Shown: positions 11,255 to 21,620 of the stretch, piece by piece
Numbering within the stretch: position 1 is the first letter of the stretch
Layout: each line of letters starts with the position of its first letter
Assembly: GCA_003427395.1 (NCBI GenBank)
Contig: BFEA01000303.1
Coordinates: 1,249,039 to 1,282,690, forward strand
DNA: 33,652 bases
DNA from: Chara braunii
Lineage: Eukaryota > Streptophyta > Charophyceae > Charales > Characeae
Direction of reading: 5' to 3'
Program-made: the position numbers and the translations under genes
The notes under the pieces: model-generated
Told to the model about the DNA's origin: nothing
Database searches by the model: none
Seen by the model: only the letters and a program-made list of their open reading frames with translations

Positions 11255-11412
11255 TAAACTGAACAACGTTTGCCTCAGGGTCACATCGAAATTCTTCACC
11301 AAATTTAAAATAAAAAATAAAATTCAGAAATATTTTTTTTATTTTTATTTTTTTTAATTATTTTGGCCCGGCCGGGCAAGTGACCCCAGGCCACTCTGGT
11401 ATCCTAGGTTGT
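11255..11412 (+). repeat. Dispersed direct repeat, first copy
   Basis: Starts TAAACTGAACAAC, runs through CCTCAG-GTC-CA, ATTCTT, AAAATAAA and T-rich sequence to TTGGCCCGGCCGGGCAAGTG and CCACTCTGG. The same order of blocks, shortened, occurs at 12837-12950. The copies are diverged and differ mainly in the AT-rich middle. Confidence 0.65.
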
Positions 11413-11479
11413 AGAGCTAAAAAAGATCTACAACCCTTTTTTTTTTTTTTGATTATTTTTCGCCCACAAAAAAAATCAT

Positions 11480-11590
11480 CGCGGGTCCCGTTGTAACCCG
11501 TCTAACGGGCTTTTCAACGGGGATTCAACGTGGATTCAACGCGCGTTGAATCTTTCGACGCGGAACCCGCGTTGAATCGATTTTCGGATA
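11480..11590. repeat. GATTCAAC-rich block with a 20-bp perfect palindrome
   Basis: Contains four GATTCAAC/GTTGAATC words. Positions 11533-11552 read GATTCAACGCGCGTTGAATC, identical on both strands. Mirrors the block at 9156-9300 and may mark the right end of the same element. Confidence 0.55.
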
Positions 11591-11627
11591 CACAGACCAA
11601 CACGACACGAGTCATAGCAAAATAAAT

Positions 11628-11809
11628 TTATTGGAACGCTTAACCTGACTGAAAGCGGGAAAATATTTGGTTGCAAAATTTGTGCTATGCTGACCTGTTT
11701 GAAGATGGCCTGAAGTCATTATTGGAACACTTAGCTTGACAGAGAATGTGGAGACATTTGGCTACCCAATTTGAGTGATACTGTCTCGTCTTAGGCTTGG
11801 CTGAAGCCA
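11628..11809 (+). repeat. Tandem duplication, 91-bp period
   Basis: Two diverged units starting TTATTGGAAC at 11628 and 11719, each ending around GGC-TGAAG-CA. A partial third start (TTACTGAAGG) follows at about 11809. Divergence is substantial (roughly 30 percent by eye), so the duplication is old. Confidence 0.7.
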
Positions 11810-12572
11810 TTACTGAAGGTAAACCGACGGTACTGCAAAACTATGTGGAGGGGATTAAAATTTGGGATGTGGAGAAACCCCTCGTAATCTTGAGTCACCT
11901 CGAGTGATGATAAGACGCCGAGGCTTTCCTGAGAGTGGAGGCGTCTTTGTCCAGCGTTTGTCCGGTTTGTGTTGATCTGAGTCTCGTTGTGGTGATTCGT
12001 TAAACTGTTCCGCCCTTGCCAAGTGTTTTGACTGTTACGAAGCTGCCTGCTTTTGTTTCCTGAAAACGAGTAGTCAATTCAAGATGGCCTTTAAGTTATG
12101 CATAATACTTCTCGCAAAGTTGGGACTCACCAGGGATAACCACTTATGAGTGATTCCAATTCGTAACGTATATCTGCGAGCCAAATCTGATCTCTTTTCT
12201 CTATTTACTCTATTTGGTTTCCGTGGCATTCCAATGTGCAATCAGGAAGGTCTCCTGGCTCAGTTTTCGGGCGGGGTGCGACAGGCATCCCAAAACCCGA
12301 TACCCCGCTGGTCGCTGAGGACCTCTGAAACGGGCGCCGTGAGTGACAGGCACTGTAGCCCTTGGCTTCAGCAAACAGTGGGCGACCCCTCCCCGGGTTT
12401 CCTCACAAAGGTACGTGGCACCATCTATGCCTCAGGTGCTACAAAATGGCAGCTTCAACTGCATTTGAAACTCGGGTCGTGACTAAACTGCGAAGGCTAC
12501 GTTTGAAATGGATTTACAAACTCCTTTCGTGACTCCGCCATAGTTAGCTCGTTTTTTTTTTTCCCAGCAAGC
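11810..12572. other. No recognised gene
   Basis: Mixed-composition sequence. A plus-strand frame of 110 codons (12150-12482) is open but matches no domain I know, and its codon pattern gives no support. An AAGGTACGT near 12408 resembles a splice donor but nothing around it makes an exon model credible. Confidence 0.4.
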
Positions 12573-12746
12573 GATCTTGGTCCAGGGTTGGTTAGCAAGC
12601 CGTGGATATCGGTTTGAAGTGGGTGCATCCTGTTCAAGGGTTTCCCCAAGTGTCCGTGGATCTTGGTCCATGGTTGGTTAGCAAGCCATGGATTTAGGTT
12701 TCAAGTGGGTGCATCCTGTTGAAGGGTTTCCTGGAGTGTCCGTGGA
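12573..12746 (+). repeat. Tandem duplication, 86-bp period
   Basis: Two units starting GATCTTGGTCCA at 12573 and 12659, both containing GGTTGGTTAGCAAGCC, AAGTGGGTGCATCCTGTT and ending TGTCCGTGGA. About 85-90 percent identical, so younger than the 91-bp pair upstream. Confidence 0.9.
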
Positions 12747-12836
12747 ACCATAAATAGAGCAAGTGTAAATTGATCACAATTTCCCATTTAGTGTGCACTG
12801 GAAACTCAAGTATTTTCAAGTGATGTCACGAGGCTT

Positions 12837-12950
12837 TAAACTGAACAACTTTTGCCTCAGCGTCGCATACAAATTCTTAAAATAAAATAAAAATGTATTT
12901 TTTTTTTGCCCGGCTAGGGAAGTGGTCCAGGTCCACTCTGGCCATATCTG
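12837..12950 (+). repeat. Dispersed direct repeat, second copy
   Basis: Shortened counterpart of 11255-11412: TAAACTGAACAAC, CCTCAGCGTCGCAT, ATTCTTAAAATAAAA, T-run, GCCCGGCTAGGGAAGTGG, CCACTCTGG. Same orientation. Confidence 0.65.
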
Positions 12951-13362
12951 AGCTGAAAGTTGTGCCAAATAAAAAAAAAAATAATTGGCAATGCATCTTT
13001 CCTTCTTGTGACCGGGTGTGGTGTCAGCTAGACACGACAACCCCTTGGTCGTGGGACTGGAAGCCAATTCTGTGTGAAACCTGCCAACCTGGCAGTCAGA
13101 ACAAGTAAGCACATTTCAGAAAAAATATATTCTCAGTGGGTACGCAGCGCAATTGTCCGGGCAATCTGGTGGAACAGGTGCATTTGTGAGAATCTGATGG
13201 AAGGAGTTGGTCTTGATGGTCCAGTTATGGTAGAGGCAAGCAAGCAACAGATTCGAATGGACCTCATGGTTCAATGAGGAAAAGTTACAGGAAAAAAAAA
13301 ACATTTCTACACTAAAGAACAGAAATCATAATGCAAATCCAATCTTTCTGTAAGGACTGGCT
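12951..13362. other. No recognised gene
   Basis: Mixed sequence with short frames on both strands; no domain, repeat or element end that I can support. Confidence 0.4.
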
Positions 13363-13409
13363 GGGAGGGGAACAGGAGGGGAGGGAGGGGTGGGAGGGGT
13401 GGGAGGGGA
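13363..13409 (+). other. G-quadruplex-prone G-run cluster
   Basis: At least eight runs of three or four G separated by one to five bases on the plus strand (GGGAGGGG, GGAGGGGAGGGAGGGG, TGGGAGGGG repeated). This satisfies the usual four-run G4 pattern several times over. Could impede polymerases; no gene is placed to use it as a promoter element. Confidence 0.8.
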
Positions 13410-13829
13410 TACGAAAAAGGATTGAAAGGGATTACCATCTTCATTTTCATGACTGGACCAGATTTGACCCCTCCATCCCACTGCGGCCTCTCTCAGATTT
13501 TCCTGCTCTCTTTCCACCGCCTGCAAGCTCAACGGTCGAGACTCACCGGTATACAGGTGTCTGAAAGGACTCGGGTGCTGAAATTCTTGCATCAGAAGGG
13601 TGAAGAGGCCCTAGTACTGCTCAGTCCATCCCTTGAGATTTGCCAGGGTAATCAATGTGCCGACAGCTCTGTCACAAACTCTCTGAATGTTGATCAGATC
13701 TCGTCTCATTGTTAGGGACACTGGACCCAATTTCTGGCAGGTGAATCTCCCACCAGGGCTCCCACCAATAGATCGTCGGAGCCAACCGCAGGCGTTGCTA
13801 GGGGTGTTTGCTCATACCATCACACCTGG

Positions 13830-13865
13830 AAAAAAAAAAAAAAAAAAAAAAAAAAAACTGGGGGT

Positions 13866-13894
<29 letters not shown>
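13830..13894. repeat. A28 / 9-base loop / T28 hairpin
   Basis: Twenty-eight A (13830-13857), CTGGGGGTG, then twenty-eight T (13867-13894): a perfect A:T stem. The loop sequence resembles the CTAGGGGTGTTTG just upstream (about 13797). Two head-to-head poly-A tails of retroposed elements or a foldback are possible origins. Confidence 0.85.
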
Positions 13895-13898
<4 letters not shown>

Positions 13899-14104
13899 GA
13901 AAAAAAAGGGAGAGGATTCAGTCTCATTTTGCACCTTTGGAGAGTAGTGGCCGTACAGGTTGTTGCAATTTACACATATCCCCCTTCCAAAAGAGTGTTG
14001 CAAAATTGAGTAACCACAGGTCAGTCTGACACGATGGCATAGCAGTGAGCCCACATAGGTCAGGAGTCGTACGACACCGATCAACACAGTGCACCGTACA
14101 TAAT

Positions 14105-14214
14105 GGGCCTCTCGGAATGTGCAAAATGAGAGTGAATCTTCCACTGGAATATGGATAGATGCACCACCATGATTTTTGTCTGTTGTGCATGTGGAGAGTA
14201 GTGCAGGGAGGCCC
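14105..14214 (+). mobile_element. Small MITE-like element, copy 1
   Basis: Bounded by GGGCCTC and its complement GAGGCCC, 110 bases. It shares with 32541-32653 the order ATGTGCAAAA-GAGAGTGAATCTT, AGAATATGG/GGAATATGG, GATA, then ATGATTTTTGT or ATAATTTTTGT and TTGTGC-TG. An AAT flanks both ends, too short to prove a target duplication. Partial related pieces lie at about 13914-13955 and 27826-27865 in the opposite sense. Confidence 0.6.
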
Positions 14215-14227
14215 AATAGGGCCTCAC
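14193..14227 (+). repeat. 35-bp dispersed repeat, diverged copy
   Basis: Reads AGAGTAGTGCAGGGAGGCCC then AATAGGGCCTC. Related to the near-identical inverted pair at 28055-28089 (minus) and 30282-30316 (plus). Overlaps the right end of the small MITE. Confidence 0.5.
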
Positions 14228-14280
14228 TTGACTACTGCCCAAATATGCAAAAAGAGGCTGAGAAAAAATAAATAAATAAA

Positions 14281-14380
14281 GAAAATTTATCTGGCGCACC
14301 TGTAATTTGCTTTATTTCGTGTCGCACCCCTCCGACGGCAGATTTACCCTGTCGCACCTCTGGGCCAAAAAATATTTTCG
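14281..14380 (-). repeat. Dispersed repeat, minus-sense copy
   Basis: Reverse complement aligns to 20799-20942 through CGAAAA-ATTTTTTG-GGCCCA, GCGACAG-GTAAAT, AGGGG-G-GACACGAAATAA and GCAAATTACAG. The 20.8 kb copy has about 39 extra bases after GGCCCA. Confidence 0.65.
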
Positions 14381-14432
14381 GCAGGCACTTGTCGGTAGTG
14401 ACCGCAACTCTCCAGGACGCCCTGGACTGACG

Positions 14433-14541
14433 GTCGGGCCCTGTGCCATATGCCCTCATGACGGGCAACCATCTTTCTGCAATGCCCCCACAGCCGTGCG
14501 GCACCACAAATTCGCATTTCCATCGGGCCCTGTGCCATATC
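14433..14541 (+). repeat. Short direct repeat around TCGGGCCCTGTGCCATAT
   Basis: The 18-base word TCGGGCCCTGTGCCATAT occurs at about 14434 and again at about 14523 in the same sense, some 89 bases apart. Part of a gene-free stretch; may be a decayed tandem unit. Confidence 0.6.
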
Positions 14542-14576
14542 GTCATCTTCCCTGCAAGTGTGCATGTGTGTGTATG

Positions 14577-14650
14577 TGAGAGAGAGAGAGAGAAAGGGTG
14601 AGTTGGTGACTTTTCTCTCTCTCTCTCTCTCTTTTTTTTTTTTTTTTTTT
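14577..14650. repeat. GA run, spacer, CT run, T20
   Basis: A GA microsatellite (about 14577-14594) is followed 18 bases later by a CT microsatellite (about 14612-14630) and twenty T. The GA and CT arms can pair, a smaller version of the arrangement at 19770-20102. Confidence 0.8.
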
Positions 14651-17130
14651 CGGGGGGACAAATGCTCCTGTCTATTTGTGGGGAGCAACACGTGCTGGGA
14701 AGCGGGCCCAACGTCCCATATAGAATTAGACAAACGATTTGAAATACCAGGGCCATTACCTAGCTTTGGCCAGGAACAATCTGAGAACTTTGAAGAAATT
14801 ATAGAAAATTTAGGAAAAGACATAGGTAACTGCTAACCTATTGCTAGGCTACTCAAGCAGCGCTTAATAAGTCAAACGGCAAGCCACAGAAGCCCTTTGA
14901 ATGCTCCTAACCCCTGGATTCCCCAACACAACATTCTAAAATTTTCTAACACTGTCTTATTCCCTGCCGGACTTTCCCAGGCCTCATGCCCCATCCTGCT
15001 AGGTTACAGGGCAACACAACTCACCCCAGCTCCGGCCAGCGTCGTACCGACAACAAACCTTGGTTTTCCCTTGGAATGCCCGACCCAAGGCATCCCCAGA
15101 TCTCTCTACCAAGCCTCTCGCTCCTGCTATCAACAGGTTACAGGGTAACCCCCCAGCTCCGGTCAACGTCGTTCTGGCATCGAGAAACCGCAGATCCATG
15201 AATATAACAGCATTAGAAAAACCTAAAATGAGTTGCAAGAAGTGCCTAGAATCGTAAAGCATTCTCAAAACTTTCCTCATGAAATAGGCTAAAATTCAAA
15301 AAAAATATGAAAAAGCTTGGAAAACATGAGAACGGGGGGGTCAAAACTGAAACGCCTACTATCGAAAACTCCCCCCCTCAACGGACGGAACGTCGGTCCC
15401 GGTTTTCAGTCCTCGTACCATAACTCACTTGATCTCATACCCCCTTCTGCTAGGGTAACACGACACCACAACCTTCCCTAGTACTGACCATCCTAGTTCT
15501 GACGGACAGGAAGTGTTTTCCTCCCTCGACATTTCCCTCAGCAGCAAGCCCCTGACACAGGTTACGAGGTTAATACACCGGCGCCAACTATGTCGAACGG
15601 TCTGGTTATGCCTTCCACCCTCGACATAACTCCACATGCCTCAAGCTCCCCCTGGGTCACAGAGCAAAAGCTCCAGCACCGGCCTGTGTCGTCCCAGCAT
15701 CGTCCTCCTAACCTACTTACCTTAACCAATAACCTTCCTCTGTTAAGAGCGCCCTTACTGCCTTCCATTCTCCAGTTCTAGCTCCCCCCCCTTCCCTCCT
15801 TTTGTGATATACCAGGGCCATTACCTGGCTTCGTCTAAGAACAAACGACTCTGAACCCCCAACCCCCAACAGTCCGGCAAGACTTACTGCAACAGAGTCA
15901 CCATCTCCGCTGCTGAGCCTGCTGTTGTGCCCTATTTCCATCCTACGAGCTAGCCCCCTAGCCAGTAGGATGCCTGATATCCCACCATCTACTTCTCCCA
16001 CTCACCTCTGTCAAGAACATATTGAAAAAACAAGAAATCAGAAAATTGAGAATTCAAGCACTGGTTGCAAACATCCAACAAAACCTTCTCAACCTTACTA
16101 CGACAAGACTTACTGTGGTAAAGCCACCATCTTCACCACTGTTGCGCCCTATTTCTGCCCTACTGGCTAGCCCCTTCGCCGCAGAGCGCATTATCTCCAA
16201 CCATCACCACAAACCCAATCCCCAACAACCAGCACCAAAATTATGACGATTTTTCCAGTTGAAACCTCAAAAATCAAAATGGGTTAAAAGAAAAACATAG
16301 ATTCACATGCAGGAATCATAACCTAAAAAGGCAGTCAACACCTATTATTCCCACAGGGATAAAAAGCATGGGAGGGAACTACTTCTTTCCCCATGGGAAT
16401 TCCTGCGTCTATTCACGTCTTAGCTGAATGTAAGAGCTAACAGGAAACCGAGCGGCTTACTCCTCCCCCAAAGAAAAACAAGCTCCTGTCCTTTCACTGC
16501 CCTCGCTGGAAGGCGCCCCCTCGCCTCCCAACCCCAGTTCAGAACAACCCTAATTCACTCATGCTCCCTTGGCAGCATGCAATACCCCCTAGAGCGTGCC
16601 CCCGCAGAGTTGAAGATCCCCCTCCCCTCGTGTCCCACCCCCTCCAAGTGAAACACCTCTCGGCCTCTCATCTTGCTGAAAACAGCACAGCCCCTTGTCC
16701 TCCCTCCCAACCGCCGTGGCTGATCCGACCCAGATCAGTCTGGCCCAAAGGAGAACAAAACCCACAATACCGCCCCTACCCTCTCAAGGATCATAACTCT
16801 CAACTTGTATAACCCTCGCAGGGAGGGGCCCCAACCCTGAAGGAGATAATTCAATCAGCACCTATGAACCCAAATCCTAAAATATCACAGCTTGAGAATC
16901 GATTGTAACCAGTTTTTGGAAATCCTTCAAACAAGTGACATCAAAAATCGAATTAAAAAAAAGAGTTCAAAATTATGTGCACCAAATATGAAAACAACGC
17001 CAGATTTAGGATTAGATCAAAGATGGATAAACGTAGGACATCAATTCTACTTTCAAAAAATCAATTTGTAACCCTTTGTCATTCAAAACTAAGTAATCAT
17101 TTATTGGGATCAGAGCAAAACTCTGATTAA
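14651..17130. other. Long pyrimidine-rich stretch without a recognised gene
   Basis: About 2.5 kb, C- and T-rich on the plus strand from about 14880 to 16830, then AT-rich. Related words recur: CCAGGGCCATTACCT at about 14743 and 15811, and CAGCTCCGG with nearby AGGTTACAGGG at about 15005, 15133 and in weaker form near 15557. Proline- and serine-rich plus frames are open for 60-95 codons at several places. This could be a decayed proline-rich ORF1 of a retroelement, but no zinc knuckle or RNA-binding motif was found and I do not call a gene. Confidence 0.4.
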
Positions 17131-17258
17131 CGAATTTCAGATTATGAATCTTACTCAGAAATACGAATGTAAGATTAAGAATCCTGCTAAGAAAATACGA
17201 ATTTCAGATTAGGGATCTTGCTCAGAACAGAAAAAATGGATTTCAGATTAGGGATCAA
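17131..17258 (+). repeat. Minisatellite, about four 33-40 bp units
   Basis: Units begin at 17131, 17164, 17198 and 17238 around ACGAATTTCAGATTAGGGATCTTGCTCAGAA-like sequence (written here from its parts: ACGAATTTCAGATTA, GGATCTTGCTCAGAA). Units are diverged and the last is partial. Confidence 0.75.
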
Positions 17259-18640
17259 CTATATCCAAAAAGCACCTATGATCAGACAAAGTACAATCAT
17301 TAAAAAGAAATCATTCAAAAACAACATCTGAAAAAAAATTCGGGGCGCGCCGCCATCAGAATACCTCATCGTAAAAAAAATCCAGATCATGTTTTACGGC
17401 AGAAATTGGATTTTATAGGCTTGTAATCAGACGAAAAATAGCACCTCAACCATCAATCTTGCCACCTAGGAAAAACAACGGACAATCTACATAATAATTT
17501 TTTTCCAACCATAATTCCCACCCCCCGCACATGTCACGTCCTCTCTTTCTCCCAACCTCCACCTCCTCCTTCATCGGCTTCAAAAGCATCTCAGCTGCTC
17601 GTGGCCTGCACCACATCTAACAAAAAAGTTGAACCATGAAGATTGTCGGACCGTGGTCAACACTTACCTCAACACAACCACGTAGTGAGCCCAAACCGTC
17701 GAGTCGGTCGACGACCCCTCGCTGGCAGTCCGGAGGGAGAAAGAACATCCAGGGTGGTAGGAATCTGCTCGATCCGTCATCTCTCGTAGCCTGCCGTTAG
17801 AATCACCACCAAGAACTGTCACTCCCTGCCATCACTCGCCTCGCACTTTCGCCCGCCACTTCACCTTATTACTCCCGCATCCTACCGACGAGCCGTACTA
17901 ACGAGCCGCGAGCCCCACGAGGCGCCTCCACCCACCCCTGCCTCCTGCCTCATCATCCTCCATCACACCCTGCCACCATCAGCCCCGCCCTCTTCCCCCG
18001 CGCCTCGCCCCTCGTTGCTCCTCCCCATCGCCGCTCGTTGCCACGCACGGGAAGAATGTCGTCTGACTTCTCCGTGGCTCACCGACAGGATCGTAACGGC
18101 AGGGCGCAACGCTCCCGGCCGCGCTACACCCCAACATGTCCCCCTCCTACGCATTCCAGACAGAGAGGTTGACTCTCTTTCTCTGTCTCTCTCTCCCCCA
18201 TTTTTCTGTACACCACTCCTGTTCCACGCTATTGTTATAAACTTGGTTGCCTGGCGATTTTCACTGCCACTCACACACAAACAGTCTCATACACGCCTAT
18301 ACATGCATAAAAAGAAGGGGACAGGAGACAGAGTACACATTGTACATAGATGAGAATAGGCAGCAGCTACGTAGCACCGTGTTTGCTTTCGGAGGCGAAC
18401 ACGAACAAGCGTCAAAAACCCTCCGAACACAAACATAAAAAAAAAAAAAAAAAACAAAAAAAACAGTTCTAAAAAAATCTGAAAACAATGTATGGTATGT
18501 AAGACAACAATACAAGCAACTTTTGACTTGGAGTTATGTTCAAATTCGTAGCCAATCATGAGTTAAGAATCAAAACCCATTTTTTTATTTTTTATTTTTT
18601 ATTTTTTATAATTTGTTTTTGCAGAAAAAAAATGTGTTTG
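17259..18640. other. No recognised gene; C-rich then A/T-rich
   Basis: C-rich plus strand from about 17510 to 18210, with a short CT run near 18177-18198, an A18 tract near 18438 and TTTTTATTTTTTA repeats near 18580-18612. Open frames (for example minus 17963-18280) are arginine/glycine-rich products of the base composition. No domain seen. Confidence 0.4.
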
Positions 18641-19769
18641 CCCGAACATGTTCGCGAGCTGTTCGCGCGAATGTGAAGGGGCGTGGAAACGTTCGCCGTG
18701 CTACGCAGGGCAACAGAACATAACCATGCACAGGTGGGGAGATGACACACATTGTTTCTCTATCTCTTTGACGAAACTCCCAACAACCAATCATAAGAAG
18801 ACACCTGCGAGGAGAACAATAGGATTCACGGTGATGATGAGCCAAATCAACCAATTATCGTTACAAAGTTTGTTTCAATATCTCGCCACCCTCGGAACTC
18901 CACACACCACTCTCTACCCTACACCCAGTTAGTAGCGCAACCCTGAAATGGCCTCCCAGAGGCCAGCGCCAACCCTCCTAGATGGAGAAGAGGTGCTGCG
19001 ATGAAGCCTTCAGCGTAGATGAACACTCTAACGAAGAATCTGGCAGCTATGGCTGCCACACCACTTATGAAGCCCTGATAACTCCAGAGGGGAGATGAGC
19101 GACAATCGTCCACCGATGAATACTGAATGAAGAGCCTCAACATAGCCCCGCCAGACGCAGATACCCTTAGTGGTAGATGCTTTGAGGATGCCCCAGCTAT
19201 GGCAACCTCCAGAAGGCTGGCTATGGCTGCCACACCAAGGCGAGGGTTTCAGGATGTCGCCTGCAGACCATTGTCTCCACAAAACTTCCTTGGCTCCCCT
19301 TCGCTGTGTCACGAAAACGAACAGCCAAAAAGTCCCCAAACTACCGGCTCAGTCCTATTAATAGACTAGCCTACTCTAGAGTCTAGACCTAGACCTGCTG
19401 GCACCGGTACCGTTTCAGTTTGGCCCGTTCGGCTCGGATCCTATCCGGCGATACGGTGTGAGACCGTTGCTACAGCCCAAGGCCTGCTGGGCCTGCTGTC
19501 CTAGTGATAGCCCGGTACTGCTAGAGGTAGTGAGGGTACTAGAGGAAATTCGGGGTTCTACTAGGAGTATAATTTTCCCAGATTTACAGATCTATCCCTC
19601 CTAGATTTCCCTCGGACTGAACTCACGGTTAGTCCCTGACACAAACAAAATTACGAATCGGACCCTAAGACACGACTATACAACCTCGCAGTCAGATCTC
19701 GGCAGCAAAATCAGCAAGTCATTGCACTATTATCCTTCATGTATCAGGTAAGCTACCTACCGTCCTCAC
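18641..19769. other. No recognised gene
   Basis: The word CTATGGCTGCCACACCA occurs at about 19047 and 19223, giving two overlapping minus-strand open frames (18919-19233 and 19028-19339) with no known domain. From about 19370 the sequence has short repeated words (CTAGACCTAGACCTGCTGG, GCCTGCTGGGCCTGCTG). GTTCGCG/CGCGAAC palindromic words occur near 18650-18690. Confidence 0.4.
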
Positions 19770-20102
<333 letters not shown>

Positions 20103-20104
<2 letters not shown>

Positions 20105-20380
20105 CTGGAACGTTGTACAGTCAACCAACGAGCCGGCGTGAAGCACCATCACAACACCCCTCTCCTCCTTCATCATCTTCTTCCATCAATCGTAACCTTC
20201 GCCGGTCCTTCGGACTCGCAAGAGCCAACGCCCGCCTCCTGATTTTCGTCCCAGACTTCTTCTTTCCCGCCTTTGCATTCATCTAGGTCGCCGTTGCCCT
20301 CGTCGTTTACTCAGACTGTCCACCACTAACATCCTTTCGTTGGTTGGAAGAGGGAGCCGCCCCTGCATGTGGGAAAGCAG
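20103..20380. other. No recognised gene
   Basis: C/T-rich plus strand. An open frame starting in the preceding repeat runs to 20286 but its N-terminal half is the arginine/glutamate translation of the GA tract. Confidence 0.4.
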
Positions 20381-20687
20381 TAGACGATGTGGCAGGTGTG
20401 GACGACTTGGCAGCAGATGCCGTGACAGCAGATGATGACGTAGCGGCAAATGGCTTGGTAGCAAATGGATTGACAACAGATGACGTGGCATAAGACGACG
20501 TGGCAGCAGATGATGTAGCAGCAAATGACGTAGTAGTAAATGGCTTGGTAGCAAATGGACTGGCAGCAGATGACGTGGCATAAGATGACGTAGCAGAAGA
20601 TGACGTGGCACCAGATGACGTAGCAGCAAATGGCTTGGCACGAAATGGCTTTGCAGCAAATGGCTTGGCAGCAAATGGTACCGATAG
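20381..20687 (+). repeat. 15-bp minisatellite, about 20 copies
   Basis: Units alternate between GCAGCAGATGACGTG-like and GCAAATGGCTTGGCA-like forms, all 15 bases, so any frame gives a five-residue repeat. The plus frame reads D-D-V-A-A / N-G-L-A-A type repeats; the minus frame reads H-L-L-P-R/S types. In-frame TAA codons in two units argue against current plus-strand coding. Fifteen-base periodicity keeps frame, so it could descend from a repetitive protein segment. Confidence 0.9.
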
Positions 20688-20798
20688 GGGCATCTCAAAA
20701 AATTATCTAAAAAAATTTCCTGCTGGCTTTTAATGGCCGTCCGGTAGGGGCATCCCGCAAATTAGGGACCGGTACCGGTAGCGGCGGTAGGGGTGCAA

Positions 20799-20942
20799 CG
20801 AAAACATTTTTTGAGGCCCAAACGACACCGGGATCTTATGGAAAATTTGAACCCTGCTCAGAGGGGCGCGACAGAGTAAATGGGCCATCGAAGGGGCGTG
20901 ACGTGAAATAACGCAAATTACAGGGGCGCCAAACAAATTTTT
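20799..20942 (+). repeat. Dispersed repeat, plus-sense copy
   Basis: Partner of 14281-14380 in opposite orientation (see shared words there: GGGGCGCGACAGAGTAAAT, GCAAATTACAGG). Preceded by two GGTAGGGGCATC-like words (20687 and 20745). Confidence 0.65.
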
Positions 20943-21620
20943 CCAAAAAAAAAATGGACTGCATGTTGGGTAGAACATGGAAAAGTGCTGCTGCTGCATC
21001 CCCCCCCACAAAAAAAGGGGAGAACTCCCGCCATAGGGGGAGAGGCAGGCCGGCCGGCGCGGAGCGCTCCGCCGATCTACCACCGGTGCGGGAGTACCGG
21101 TTTCGCTGACCGCAACTTGGGCGCACGGCCCAACTAAGCGGAGTGGCCCACGTCCAACCACGTCAAGGCGTAGGTCAACCTCGGCAGTACCGAAGCGGAT
21201 ATGGAGGCACGCCAACGAATCAGACCAGCAGGAACCATCAGCTAGTGTATACACAAGTGGAACAGACATGGCCCCTGAGTCGTGTCTCTGAGGAGCACCA
21301 GAAGGAGAGCTAGGCGAGCAGCCTGGGGGCTCAGGAGAACGTAAGTCGACAACAAGCTCACAACGAAGATGCTGATGCCTCTTCCCGGATAAAGGTATAT
21401 CTTACCAGACGCTTCCATCATACTCATCCCACATACTCACCTCACGGCGTTACTCGTCATACCCGCTCACTTCCTCATGTCCCTACCTTTTCGTCTCCTT
21501 TGCACACCATGTCGGCGTCTTTACCACCATCGGCACGGGAAGGTGGAATCCCACCTATCTCAGCCGCCACGTCAGTAGAGGTCACATCATCGTCGTCCAA
21601 CACTGAGGAGTTGGCTCAAA
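20943..21620. other. No confident gene; possible continuation of minus-strand retroelement fragment
   Basis: Minus-strand open frame of 179 codons (20730-21269) lies here and extends across the dispersed repeat upstream, which makes it unlikely to be a real protein. Between 21270 and 21620 nothing is recognised. Confidence 0.35.

Noticed and set aside
12150-12482. 110-codon plus-strand gene
   Set aside because: No domain, no conserved context and no composition signal; length is within what chance gives in a 33 kb window.
14232-14823. Two overlapping minus-strand frames of 159-174 codons
   Set aside because: They run through a T20 tract, a CT/GA microsatellite pair and a dispersed repeat; the lysine and RERE stretches are simple-repeat translations.
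18919-19339. Repetitive protein with W-C-G-S-H-S units on the minus strand
   Set aside because: Comes from one duplicated 17-base word in two different phases; no regular repeat period and no known domain.
20730-21269. 179-codon minus-strand gene
   Set aside because: It crosses a dispersed noncoding repeat that is also found at 14.3 kb and contains homopolymer-derived residues.
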